Notes under the pieces: model-generated
Database searches by the model: none
Told to the model about the DNA's origin: nothing
Seen by the model: only the letters and a program-made list of their open reading frames with translations
Position numbers and translations under genes: made by a program
Shown here: piece by piece, positions 34,969 to 44,579 of the stretch
How positions within the stretch are numbered: position 1 is the stretch's first letter
Layout: each line of letters begins with the position of its first letter
Source of the DNA: Prorocentrum cordatum
Taxonomy: Eukaryota > Sar > Dinophyceae > Prorocentrales > Prorocentraceae
Reading direction: 5' to 3'
Length of the DNA stretch: 64,000 bases
NCBI GenBank assembly: GCA_963575745.1
Contig: CAUYUJ010014768.1
Location: 1 to 64,000 of the forward strand

Positions 34969-37194
34969 GTGGAACAACATGTCGAGCGAAACGGTCTCTT
35001 TCGCCCTCTCGGTCTTTACGGCTTCCAATCTAACCGCACCACGAACGAGATCACGGCGAGCTTGAAACACATCGGACAGCATGCCTCTACATGGGGGAAG
35101 GGGGAAACAGCACATCTGGCCAATGCAGATATCCTACAAGCCTTCGACCATTGCACGGTAGCCAATGTTAGACGGGGTTTACAGCACGCACATGTACCTC
35201 ATCATCTTCAATATGCTTTTCTCGATCCACTATGTGACAGTGTGGGGACGGTTTGCCATGAAAGTATCGAGGTGGAGAGTGTGAGATGGGATAGATGTAT
35301 TAGAACGGGCGGTGCCGAGGGACCCCTAGGGTTCAACCTTATTATTGCTGCGATGTGGCAGGAAACCTTCCGACAGTGGGATACACAGAACATAGGTTAT
35401 CAAGTGTGTTTTAAAACTGGGGATTCCATGGAGTCTGGCAAATCGTCCTACACGTCGGTCGTCAATCACTTCGTATGGGCAGACAATTGCTACATCTTGG
35501 CACGAAGCAGGGAAGAATTGGCACGCATGATTCACGACCTTACGGTTAGACTCCATGATTTCGGCATGCGCTGGAAACCCTCTAGCTTGCTCTACATGGT
35601 CTTCGGTGCCGACGCCGCGAGAGATGCCGAGGGGCTGATCCTTTCTTCAGCCGACTTACTTGTACCCTTCCAGAATGATGTTATGCGGTTCAGACGTGTT
35701 ACTGAGATGACGGTTCTAGGCGTCCAGTTGTTCTCTGATTATAAGTATTCCTCGCACCTCGATGTGGACTCGAGGATTGAGGCGGCTCGTCGGACATTTT
35801 ACTCCCAGGCAGGATATTTTCGGAACACAAGCACGTCGTTGAAGGAAAAGTTCCAACGATACCAGCAGAAGGTCCAGAGTATTGCCCTTTTCGGTGCGGG
35901 TGGCTGCACGGCCGACAAGGACAGCCTCCACGCACTGCACGCGTTTGAGGGCAGGTGTCTATGTTTCATGCTTCGATGCCGCCGAGAACCAGACGAATCC
36001 CATGCTACTTGGAACGAGAGAAGATACAGCGATGCCAGATTGAGGTTCGCAGAAGCTGGGTACCACAGTTTGGTCCAGAGATTTCTCCGAGCTCAGTGGC
36101 TGCTGGCAAAGGATGTCTCGGCGTATGCGCAGAGGTTGTATCAGGGAGAGGACATGAGGGAGGAGCATAGAGCATGGAGTGATGCACGCATGTGTTTGAT
36201 TGCCTTTGGTATAAGTTATGATACGCTGCGCACACTTGAGGGAGAAGCCCTTCGGGCATTCGGAAAGTGGAGGGAATGTGGAGTTATGAAACGCTGGAGG
36301 TCAGGAGGGCAAGCGATCGGACAACGCTGTTGGCAGACACCCTTTCATGAGTTCTTCGGCCCACGGTGGTGGGAAGTATTCCAAGGCGGTCATCATGCCT
36401 TCATGCAGTTTGCAACTCATCATTGTACACCCTCTATGCTTAGACTTTTCCAGAAGAAATGCAAAGGTATCCATGATGGTAACGCCCCCGTTTTTCTGGC
36501 CGAACGTAATGAGGAGTATGTTGCTACAGAGGATGATTCTCCCGCTGCACGCCTGCGATTCAGTAAGAGATTGGCAATCCACAACATGAAGAGCACGTGT
36601 TGGGACGTGACTTCAGGAGGCGTGCCGTTGGAGATCACTGGAGATTCTCTTCTTATCATTTGCTGGCTCTGCGGCCTCTGGAAGGCAGATAATCACTTAT
36701 ACCAGAGACGTGTTGATAATATGATTAATGCTTTGGAAGGAATGTGTTGTATGTATGGTGTGAGACCTGCTGAAGCAGGACGCGATCTTTTCAAACATGA
36801 GTTTCGGGAATGGAATGAGAAAGCCGACCTCCTTACCCACCAGGCCCGCGAGGGCCACCAATACACGAACGAACAGTACCAGTTGCAGCCATACGAACAG
36901 TCATGCTATGAACCTTGCCTCATCAAAGCGGGCTTTGATGGTGGTGTGTGCAGCCTGGGAGCAGGAAGTGGAGCTTGGATTCAGATTGGACTGCGTTCTC
37001 GATTCTCCCATCTCTCGCCTACCTCTTCCTTCAGTGAGTCCCCACAGATTATCTTCAAAGACGTTTACGTTTGCTCCTTCGCTCTCCAAGACGGGTCCAC
37101 AGTGACGGATACGGAACTCTCCGCTGCAGAGTGCGTCATCGCAGCACTCCCACGGGTTTTGCAGGCCTATTTCAGCGATAAGTTGTGTGATTGA
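34969..37194 (+). CDS. LINE reverse transcriptase with permuted RNase H
   Basis: The frame is open for 741 codons from a GTG at 34969, just after a TAG at 34966; the true start is lost with the 5' end. RT motifs: QSNRTTNEIT (20-29); motif A ADILQAFD (53-60, Asp 54 and Asp 60); motif B GGAEGPLGFN (114-123); motif C FVWADN (168-173), with Asn in place of the second Asp; motif D near RWKPSS; motif E VLGVQL. C-terminally an RNase H fold appears with its parts in swapped order: GDSLLI (Asp 559), EWNEKAD (Asp 620), FDGG (Asp 657), then AEC (Glu 721). The protein copies element RNA into DNA at a nicked target. No stop or frameshift is visible, so the insertion is recent. Confidence 0.85.
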   Translation: MEQHVERNGLFRPLGLYGFQSNRTTNEITASLKHIGQHASTWGKGETAHLANADILQAFDHCTVANVRRGLQHAHVPHHLQYAFLDPLCDSVGTVCHESIEVESVRWDRCIRTGGAEGPLGFNLIIAAMWQETFRQWDTQNIGYQVCFKTGDSMESGKSSYTSVVNHFVWADNCYILARSREELARMIHDLTVRLHDFGMRWKPSSLLYMVFGADAARDAEGLILSSADLLVPFQNDVMRFRRVTEMTVLGVQLFSDYKYSSHLDVDSRIEAARRTFYSQAGYFRNTSTSLKEKFQRYQQKVQSIALFGAGGCTADKDSLHALHAFEGRCLCFMLRCRREPDESHATWNERRYSDARLRFAEAGYHSLVQRFLRAQWLLAKDVSAYAQRLYQGEDMREEHRAWSDARMCLIAFGISYDTLRTLEGEALRAFGKWRECGVMKRWRSGGQAIGQRCWQTPFHEFFGPRWWEVFQGGHHAFMQFATHHCTPSMLRLFQKKCKGIHDGNAPVFLAERNEEYVATEDDSPAARLRFSKRLAIHNMKSTCWDVTSGGVPLEITGDSLLIICWLCGLWKADNHLYQRRVDNMINALEGMCCMYGVRPAEAGRDLFKHEFREWNEKADLLTHQAREGHQYTNEQYQLQPYEQSCYEPCLIKAGFDGGVCSLGAGSGAWIQIGLRSRFSHLSPTSSFSESPQIIFKDVYVCSFALQDGSTVTDTELSAAECVIAALPRVLQAYFSDKLCD

Positions 37195-37407
37195 TGATTC
37201 TCTTTCGTGTGTTGCCTTCATGCGTGCACACATTGTGTTGATGTACACACACCTTATAAGAGCTGCCAGAGGCTACCGCCGAAGCCGCCCCCCCACGTGC
37301 TTGGCGTGGTGAGGCTTTCGCCTTAGCCGCTCGGTGGCCCGCGTTTGGCGTGCTCGCCCGCCTCGGACTCGACGGGGCCCTAGGGCCCGTGTGTCCGCGA
37401 AACGAAA
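37195..37407 (+). other. LINE 3' untranslated region
   Basis: GC-rich, with GCCGCCCCCCCACG and AGGCTTTCGCCTTAGCC stretches that could fold, ending CGCGAAACGAAA just before the target duplication. It is probably the part the reverse transcriptase recognises. Confidence 0.6.
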
Positions 37408-37420
37408 AACCTGGTTGACG
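37408..37420 (+). repeat. LINE target-site duplication, right copy
   Basis: AACCTGGTTGACG, followed by GTTTACCGCCGG, the rest of the interrupted hairpin. Confidence 0.9.
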
Positions 37421-37432
37421 GTTTACCGCCGG

Positions 37433-37550
37433 CTTCCACGGTTTACCGCCGGCGCCCAGTTTCAGTGCGTGTCCGCTTTGCTCTCCGGGTTTTGGACCCT
37501 ACCAATATTCGAGAAGAAGCGGGCGAGACCGGATGCGCCAGCAGCGCCGG
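37433..37550 (+). repeat. Duplicated half-hairpin and family P tail
   Basis: CGGTTTACCGCCGG is repeated (37419-37432 and 37439-37452), the second followed by CGCCCAG. Then comes GCTCTCCGGGTTTTGGACCC, the 3' end of a P copy whose body is missing. Confidence 0.6.
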
Positions 37551-38187
37551 CGGATTGGCTGCTTGGGAAGCTGCTGTGAAAATGACGGTGGATAGCCATC
37601 CCACTCAGAAGTGGAGGAGCAATCACGATGGCTCCGTCGGTAACTTCTGGCAAGTACATCTCGGTAACGGGCCAGATGTTGCAAAGGCGGCTTTGTGTCT
37701 TCATTTCGACTTGTGTCGCGGATGTGGTTGGCAGGGCAACTCTTCGTGTTGCTGCGATTCAGACTTCGTCGATCGGTCCAACTCGTGGGCAATGAGTTCT
37801 GCAGACACGTCATGTTGTTTGCACGCGTGTACTCAAGTCTCCTACTATTAAGTCTTATATGGTTAATGTCAAATGGTGGGCAAAACGTATTTCAGAGTGA
37901 TTTTCCTGCACGTGTGGGTTGTTGCTCAGTATGTTGGGGGAGGACGAGGGGAACGTTGGGAAGGCACACTATTGTATTCGGTCTAGTTCTAGCGTTCGCA
38001 GAAGCCTTTCCTCGCAAATTCTCTGCGGAAAGCGGCCTGGTCTGGACAGAGTTTCTTACGTCAGTGTTCTGCTTCCTAACAACGCGTTCGTCTTGGAAAT
38101 GCACAAGTTCTGGGCGACCATCAATAGTATATTTTCTTCGCAATCGCACTTCGGAGGCACGGGGGCCCTGGAAGGGGGCATGATGCA
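37551..38187 (+). pseudogene. Decayed upstream part of a second retroelement
   Basis: Sequence differs from the repeat families and is less GC-biased. Only short overlapping open frames are present (for example 37695-38183 and 37919-38281), none with a domain I recognise. Its position directly before the reverse transcriptase segment suggests it is the same element's 5' region, broken by frameshifts. Confidence 0.4.
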
Positions 38188-39682
38188 GTGGCGATCACAG
38201 TGCTTGCCCCAGTGGACAAAAACAAATCGATCATATCATTTTGCTGTTCCCATGGGTGGCAGAATCGCTGCTTCAATTTAGCAATACTTCATGGCAATGC
38301 GGTCTTCGACCATCCTGGGGTGCGTGCATTCGAGAAGGCCCTCGACGCGCTGCAGTCAAACACAGTATATTCCGGAGTGCGTGTCATTCCTCCTGACCGG
38401 CATGTTTTCGGAGTTTTTCAAGGTTGGTGTACTCATTATCATGTCGTGTTCTTGACCACATGGTATGTAAACTGGGTGGTCATCATGCTCTGCACGACGT
38501 GTTCTCCGTTGTTGATAAGTTTCACAACATGAACGTGAGCACGCACGACCGGGCTAGGAGGCGATGGGTTGGTCACGCGCACACGTACAAGCGGGACATT
38601 GAGTCTTTCTTCAACAATGTGGACCGTGGCCTCATACTGGCTGCATGGCGTTGGTGTTTGTCCGAGTGGGTGGCTCGCTTCGGCTCTCGCAGGAAGGTGG
38701 TGTGTATCCCAAGGGAACGTGCTCTCCATTTTCGGCGTCAGCGTTCTGTGTCGCCCCGTTCGTTCCACGGGTTCTCGCGGAATATAATGCCTGTGTCCAG
38801 CAAGCACGCGTGGCTACACAGGATCACTTTGTCTTGCACGTTGACGACATGGATGGTGTTCTTCATTCCGATATGTTGTGGGGGTATTTGTATTTTGGGA
38901 CCGTTCTCTTCCGCCCTGCAAACGGAATGACTCAAGGATCGCCACTGTCACCGGGGGTCTGCTCGTTGGTGTGCTGCAATCTCGAGAACTTGTGTTCTTC
39001 GGTGCCACCGAGTGTACCCGGCATCCACATGGACCGCGTCGTGTGCAGGTGGGTGGACGACATTTTCATATGCATTATTGTTTGGTTGCTGGCAGAGAAC
39101 CCGGGCCTGGCAGCTGATGTGGCTGACCGCCATGTCCATGTGTTCGAATCGACATACAATCTGCTGGGTCGTTTGAAGATTGAGGACGAATCGACTTTCG
39201 CAGGCTTTCGTGTCGTTATTCGGGAAGGGCGTCTTCTGAGCACGCACGTGTTGAATGTAAGTGACCATGAGCTGTGCACGCGTGGTGATGTAGTCCGCCC
39301 TAGGTTCCAGCATTTTCTGTCCAATGCACCTATAGCACGCAAGGCCGCTCTGGTACGCTCTCAATTCATCGCGTGTGTAGACAGGTACATGTCTGTAGAT
39401 TTTAGCTTGCTTGCACATGACATTAGCACACTGTATGCTGAGTTCCGTGCCCTGCAATACCTCAATGTTTTCCTGAATCGAATTCTGCACAGGTTTCTCC
39501 GGGAGCATCCGTACTTAGGTCACTCATTCTCGCATGTCTTGCTGCACGTAAGTCGCCCCGGGTACCCCGATAGTGAAGCCGGCAATTCTTCCGCCTCCCC
39601 CGCTAGAGCTGGAGACGAGCCGGCTGATTTCGAGGGTGCTCAGGGTCGATTGCTCCGTGCTTGTTCTATACAGCGAGAGTAA
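38188..39682 (+). pseudogene. Decayed reverse transcriptase, possibly Penelope-like
   Basis: Three frames must be combined: frame 1 to about 38440, frame 3 to about 38690, then frame 2 to 39682. Motif A is KRDIESFFNNVD (Asp codon 38595-38597), motif B is GMTQGSPLSPG (near 38925) and motif C is CRWVDDIF (39050-39061) with the full Asp pair. LKIEDESTFAGF and LLSTHVLN follow, then an IARKAALVRSQ helix. The order and spacing recall Penelope-like elements, whose motif C is also V-D-D, but no GIY-YIG nuclease is visible, so the class is uncertain. It is unlike the LINE at 34937. Confidence 0.6.
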
Positions 39683-39862
39683 AGACTGTGACCACCGTTG
39701 CTCTTCTATCCATTTTTGTCTCTTGTCTGTCTTCTTCCTTCCCGTCCCCGTTCCCTCTTGCATCGGTGCGCTTGTAATCATATTGGCTCAGGGGCAGTCG
39801 CAGTCGGAAGTCCCAGGAAAAATACTTGCTGAGCTCTTCTCTCTCTCTCTCTCTCTCTCTCA
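39683..39862 (+). repeat. 3' tail of the second retroelement with (CT)n tract
   Basis: Pyrimidine-rich sequence ending in a pure (CT)n run at about 39836-39862. Repeat-family DNA follows within a few bases, so the run probably marks the element's 3' end. Confidence 0.55.
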
Positions 39863-40118
39863 CATGAAATGATTGTATCATTTGGCGCGTGCGTTTGTTG
39901 CGTCGAGAGGTCTGAACTCGGTCTGCTACCCGAGCTAGGCTCGCAAAACTATTGGATGAACACACTTGGTGGAACCGTCTTTTGATGCAAACGCAAGACG
40001 TGTTTTTTCGAGTTTTTGGGGTCTTGCTCCAGAGTTTTCCTGCATATCGCCGTGCGAGAAAAGAGCTCTACGAGGACCCCGGCGGTAACCTGGTTGACGG
40101 TTTACCGCCGGTTCCAGT
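39863..40118 (+). repeat. Monomer fragment and family III 3' part
   Basis: A partial family I monomer (about 39893-39950) joins the 3' part of a family III element, with hairpin 40079-40111 and end GTTCCAGT. Confidence 0.65.
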
Positions 40119-40222
40119 GTAAAACCCTTTAGCTGTCAGAGAGCCCTCCGGGAAAAAACCCTCAAGCTCTGAGAGAGCTCTCCGGGAGAATCTTCGCAAA
40201 ACCAACCCAAAGTTACCACTTT
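40119..40222 (-). repeat. Reversed fragments of P and family II starts
   Basis: Two reversed P starts (AGAGCCCTCCGGGA and GAGCTCTCCGGGA) and a reversed GTCGGTTTTGC-type family II start are jumbled here. Confidence 0.5.
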
Positions 40223-40502
40223 GTAGCGTCCAAAACCCGGAGAGACCGGAGAGCGAAAGCAACGCAAAACGGAGAGCTTTCCTGGCGAGCCCTCGGACGC
40301 TCTCGTGAAGCTCTTCTGGGGCTCTGGGGGCTCTCCTGCAGCGCTTCTCAAGCGCTGCCAGGAACGCTTCCACGCGTGCCTGCACGCGTGCAGGCACGCG
40401 TGGGCGCTTGCCGGAAGCGCCCCGGGACGCACCCGCTGCGAGGTTTTTTAAGGCGCCAGGAGGATCCTGGACCGGCGGAGATGGGCCGCTGGCAGGCACC
40501 AC
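40223..40502 (-). mobile_element. Family P element, reverse, with perfect 34-bp palindrome
   Basis: Starts TAGCGTCCAAAACCCGG (reverse of the P end). A perfect 34-bp palindrome occupies 40370-40403, built on CCACGCGTGCCTGCACG and its complement. The P 5' end is cut where the next block begins. Confidence 0.7.
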
Positions 40503-41426
40503 CACTGGGCGCCGGCGGTGAACTGTGAACCTTCCTTACCGCCGGGGGACTCGTAGAGCTTCCTGACAATATATAATGTCGGAAATAATTGCAGAGAACG
40601 AATAGTTTTTTCAGCCCAAGCGATTTCAGACTTCTCGATGCAACAGCGGAACGCCCCCGATGCTCCCGAATTGTCTTCTGTACGAGCTCTGTAGCTCTCC
40701 TACAGCCCGAGTTACGTGGGTAAATCGATAGCATCTCTCGAGATGACTCGAACAATGCGAATAGTTTGGCAAACCTAGCTTGAGTATCAGACCGAGTTCA
40801 GAGCTCTGGATTCGACGGGCGGACGCGCCTGATGTCTCCGAATCGATTCCTGTGATGACCAGCCCTGCAGCCCCCTAAAACCCGAGTTAAGTGCAGAAAA
40901 CCGACAGCATCTCTCAGGATGACTCGAACAATACGAATAGTTTCGCGGACCTAGTTCGGGCAGCAAACCGAGTTCCGAGCTCTCCATTCGACGAGCGGAC
41001 GCGCCTCATGTCTCCAAATCGATTCCTGTGACTACCAGCACTGTGGCCCCCCTACAGCAGAGTTAAGTACAGAAAACTGACAGCATCTCTCAATATGACT
41101 GGAAGAATACGTATAGTTCCGTGATTCTAGATCGTGCAGCAGACCGAGTTCAGAGCTCTAGATTCATCAGACGAACGCGACTGGTGATTTTGAATTTGTT
41201 TCTGTAAGTATAAGCTCTGTAGCTGTCATATAGCTCGAGTTAAGTACAGAAAATCGAGAAAACTTGTCAAGATGACTCGAATAATACGAATAGGTTTGCG
41301 GACCTAGCTCGGCTAGCAGAGCGAGTTCAGACCTCTGGATGCAACAGGCGAACGCGTCTGATCATTCTGAATCGATGAGGTGTGCTTATCAGCTCTGTAG
41401 CTGTCCTATATCTCGAGTTAAGTCTA
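40503..41426 (-). repeat. Family I block, reverse, leaderless
   Basis: Reversed 3' end with hairpin 40512-40545 (arms GGCGGTGAA and TTACCGCC, one mismatch). About five reversed monomers follow before the next 3' end starts. Confidence 0.75.
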
Positions 41427-42655
41427 ACTGGGCGCCGGCGGTAAACCGTGAACCTTTCTTACCGCCGGGGGACTCGTAGAGCTTCCTGCCAATATATAAT
41501 ATCGAAAAAATTTGCAGAGAACGAATAGTGTTTAGCGCAAGCGATTTCGAACCTCTGGATGCAACAGCCGAACGCCCACGATGCTTCTGGATTGTCTTCT
41601 GCACGAGCTCTGTAGCTCTCTCACAGCCCGAGTTACGTGCGTAAATCGATAGCATCTCTCAAGATGACTCGAACAAAACAAATAGTTTCGCAAACCCAGC
41701 TCGAGTATCAGACCGAGCTCAGACCTCTGATAGCGACAGGCGGACGCGTCTGATGTCTTCAAGTCGATTCCTGTGATTACCAGCCCTGCAGCTCCCCTGC
41801 AGCCCGAGTTAAGTGCAGAAAACCAAGAGCACCTCTCAGGATGACTCGAACAATACGAATAGTTTCGCGGACCTAGTTCGGGCAGCGAACCGATTTCCGA
41901 GCTCTGGATTCGACAGGCGAACGCGCCTGATGTCTTCAAATCGATTTCTGTGATCACCTGCACTGTAGCTCCCTTACAGCCCGATTTAAGTGCAGAAAAC
42001 CAACAGCACCTCTCAATATGACTGGAAGAATACGCATAGTTTCGTGATTCTAGATCGTGCAGCAGACCGAGTTCAGAGCTCTAGATTCGACAGACAAACG
42101 CGAATGATGATTCTGAATCGTTTTCTGTAAGTATCAGCTCTGTAGCTGTCCTATAGCTCGAGTTTAGTACAGAAAACCGAGAGCGCCTGTCAAGTTGACT
42201 CAAATAATACGAATAGGTTTGCGGACCTAGCTCGGCTAGCAGACCGAGTTTAGACGTCTAGATGCAACAGACGGACGCGCCTCATCATTCTGAACCGATA
42301 CGCTGTGCTTGCCAGCTAAGTAGCTGTCCTTTATCTCGAGTTAAGTCCAATAAACTGACAGCGCGTATCAAGATGACTCGAAACGGCCGGTCCCGCCCGT
42401 GTGCTTTTTGGCAGTGAAAGGTACCCGATCGAGCTGAGATCAAGATGACGAGCGGGAATAAGATCGAATATCACGGGACAAACTACTAGAGCTCTAACGA
42501 ATGGTTGAATTTCGAGAACAAAATTTTGAACCGACCAAAAGTTACCAAAAGGTCCGTCGAGATTTTTCTTGCCAACTAGCTCTCCAGCGCCCTGGACTTA
42601 CTCTTAAGCTTCCAGCAACAACTTGCTAAGGGAAGCTCTATGAGTTATATACCGA
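41427..42655 (-). repeat. Family I element, reverse, near full length
   Basis: Hairpin 41435-41468, reversed monomers, reversed leader (about 42370-42586), reversed stretch and 5' stem-loop ending GGAAGCTCTATGAGTT. Both inverted ends (GACTCGTAGAGCTTCC and GGAAGCTCTATGAGT) can be seen. Confidence 0.8.
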
Positions 42656-42951
42656 GAGCGCGCATCAAGATGAGTCGAAACGGCCGATCCCGCCTGCCTG
42701 CTTTTTGGCAGTAAAAGGTACCCGGTCGAGCTATGATCAAGATGGCGAGCGGGAATGAGATCGAATATCACGGGAAAAAAATACTAGAGCTCAAACGACT
42801 TGTTGAATTTCGAGAACAAAATTTTCAACCGACCAAAAGTCACCAAAAGGTCCGTCGAGATTTTTCTTGCCAACTAGCTCCCCAGCGCCCCGGAATTACT
42901 CTTAAGCTTCCAGCAATAACTTGCTAAGGGAAGCTCTACGAGTTACTGTCC
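42656..42951 (-). repeat. Family I leader and 5' end, reverse, 3' part missing
   Basis: Starts inside a monomer, then has the full reversed leader, stretch and stem-loop ending GGAAGCTCTACGAGTTACT. It is the outer 5' half of a nested copy. Confidence 0.7.
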
Positions 42952-42958
42952 AGCTTCT

Positions 42959-43264
42959 AATTCCCGGAGTGCTCTCTGAGAGCTGAAGGATTTTAGATTA
43001 GAAGCCGGGCGGTGGTGGTGCCTGCCAGCAGCCCATCTTCGGCGGTCCAGAATCCCCGCAGCGACTTGTAAGACGTCGCAGCGGGTCCGGGAGCGCTTCG
43101 GGCACGCGTCCACGCGTGCTTGCACGCGTGCAGGCACGCGTGGAAGCGTTCCTGGCAGCGCTTCAGAAGCGCTGCACGGGAGCCCCACAGAGCTCCAGAA
43201 GCGCTTCACGAGAGCTTTCTGGTGTGTTTTCTCCTCGCTCTCAGGGTTTTGGACGCTACCAAGT
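42959..43264 (+). mobile_element. Family P element
   Basis: TTCCCGGAGTGCTCTC to GGACGCTACCAAGT. Palindrome 43110-43143 with one changed base. Open frames here are GC-rich shadows. Confidence 0.7.
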
Positions 43265-43536
43265 CTAAAACCCTCTAGGTCTTCTCAGAGCTCTCCGGGA
43301 ACGTCTTCTTTTCTGGTCGGGTCGACCAACCAGCTCCACCCCGCGCCCGAATTCCTCTAGCTCATCGATAACGAAGAGCTCTACGAGGGATTACTCTGAA
43401 GCTTCCAGCAACTAGCTAAGGAAAGCTCTACGAGTTACTAGCTCCACCCCGCGCAGGAATTCCACTAGCTCATCGATGCCGAAGAGCTCTACGAGGTATT
43501 CCTCTATCTCATCGATGCCGAAGAGCTCGACAAGGT
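43265..43536 (-). repeat. Reversed family II and I 5' stumps
   Basis: Several reversed 5' units in series: GAAGAGCTCTACGAGG near 43374, GGAAAGCTCTACGAGTTAC near 43421 and two more family II types to 43536. They read as stumps of repeated nested insertions. Confidence 0.65.
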
Positions 43537-43834
43537 ACTTGGTAGCGTCCCAAACCCGGAAAGCGAAGAGACTCTTGGGGACGGGGCATCTTTCCTGGAG
43601 AGCTCTGGGGGGCCCCCTGCAGCGCTTCCGAAGCGCTGTCGGGAACGCTTCCACGCGTGCCTTCACGCGTGCAGGCACGCGTGGGCGCCTGCCGGAAGCG
43701 CCCCCGGACCAGCTGCCGGAATGGGCGAGGCGCTGCGGGGATCGTGGGGCGGCGGAGATGGGCTGCTGCTGGCGGGCACCATCACCGCCCAGCTTCCCCG
43801 AAAACCCTCTAGCTCTCAGAGAGCGCTCCGGGAA
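43537..43834 (-). mobile_element. Family P element, reverse
   Basis: Starts ACTTGGTAGCGTCC and ends GCGCTCCGGGA. Palindrome 43651-43684 with one changed base. Confidence 0.7.
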
Positions 43835-43925
43835 TCTTTCAAATCTTAGCAAAACCGACCCAAAGTTGTCACATTGTCCTTTCTGCCGGCTGTGACCAGG
43901 TTGACGGTTCACCGCCGGCGCTAGT
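43835..43925. repeat. Chimeric junction: reversed family II start and forward hairpin
   Basis: Reversed AAAACCGACCCAAAGTTG meets a forward hairpin end (43886-43918, left arm CCGGCTGTGA with a change). This is where orientation returns to +. Confidence 0.6.
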
Positions 43926-44579
43926 ACCACGTAGAGCTCTGGTGGTAACAGAGCCAGAGGGTTCGGCGACAGGGGTGGAGCTTGTTGGCGGAATTTCGAA
44001 AAGGGACGCGATCGTACCTTCCGCGGCCTGGCTCAGCGGATTTTGCAGTTCGAACCATTCGTTTGGGCTGATAATACCTCGTAGAGATCTTCGGCGTCGA
44101 TGAGCTAGAGGGATTCCGGCGCGGGGTGGAGCTAGTTGGTCGGCGCGACCAGACAAGACACAGTGACAATTTATGATGGGTTTTGCGAAGATACCTTGTA
44201 GAGCTCTTCGGCGTCGATGAGCGAGGGGATTTCCGGCGCGGGGTAGAGCTAGTTGGTCGATCCGACTAGAAAGAACAAAGTACCTTATAGAGCTTGTCGG
44301 AATCGATGAGCTAGAGGAATTCCGGCGCGGGCTGGAGCTAGTAACTCGTAGAGCTTCCCCTAGCTAGTCGCTGGAAGCTTAAGAGTACCTCGTGCACCTC
44401 TTCGCCAAGATGAGCTAAGAGGAATTCGGGCGCAGGGTAGAGCTAGTACCTCGTAGAGCTTTTCGGCATCGATGAGCTAGAGGAATTCCGGCGCGAGGTG
44501 AAGCTAGTAACTCGTAGAGCTTCCCCTAGCAAGTGATTGCTGGAAGCTTAAGAGTAATTCCGGGGCGCTGGAGAGCTAG
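43926..44579 (+). repeat. Run of family II and I 5' stumps
   Basis: At least six 5' units in series, mostly family II type (CCTCGTAGAG(A/C)TCTTCGGC...GGAGCTAG near 44074, 44193, 44284 and 44449) with family I types between (44346, 44511). Short body fragments separate some. I infer stumps of nested insertions; no gene. Confidence 0.7.

Larger units (their letters stand above)
34937..37407 (+). mobile_element. 5'-truncated LINE (non-LTR retrotransposon) with 13-bp target duplication
   Basis: AACCTGGTTGACG stands at 34924-34936 and again at 37408-37420, directly flanking this 2471-bp insert. That is a target-site duplication, as left by target-primed reverse transcription. The 5' part of the element (endonuclease and start of the RT) is missing, as is common for LINEs. 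After the stop at 37194 there is a 3' UTR of about 210 bp ending CGCGAAACGAAA, an A-rich end rather than a long poly(A). One open frame of 741 codons fills most of it. Confidence 0.9.
34884..37432 (+). mobile_element. Family III 3' end split by a LINE
   Basis: A short family III 3' part (AGAGCTCTACGAGGGTCCCG) has its left hairpin arm at 34916-34925 and its right arm at 37423-37432. The LINE lies in the loop. Take out the LINE and one target copy and an ordinary family III end results. Confidence 0.85.

Noticed and set aside
34969-37194. Group II intron or retron reverse transcriptase
   Set aside because: The 13-bp duplication, 5' truncation and C-terminal RNase H point to a LINE; no intron RNA domains are seen.
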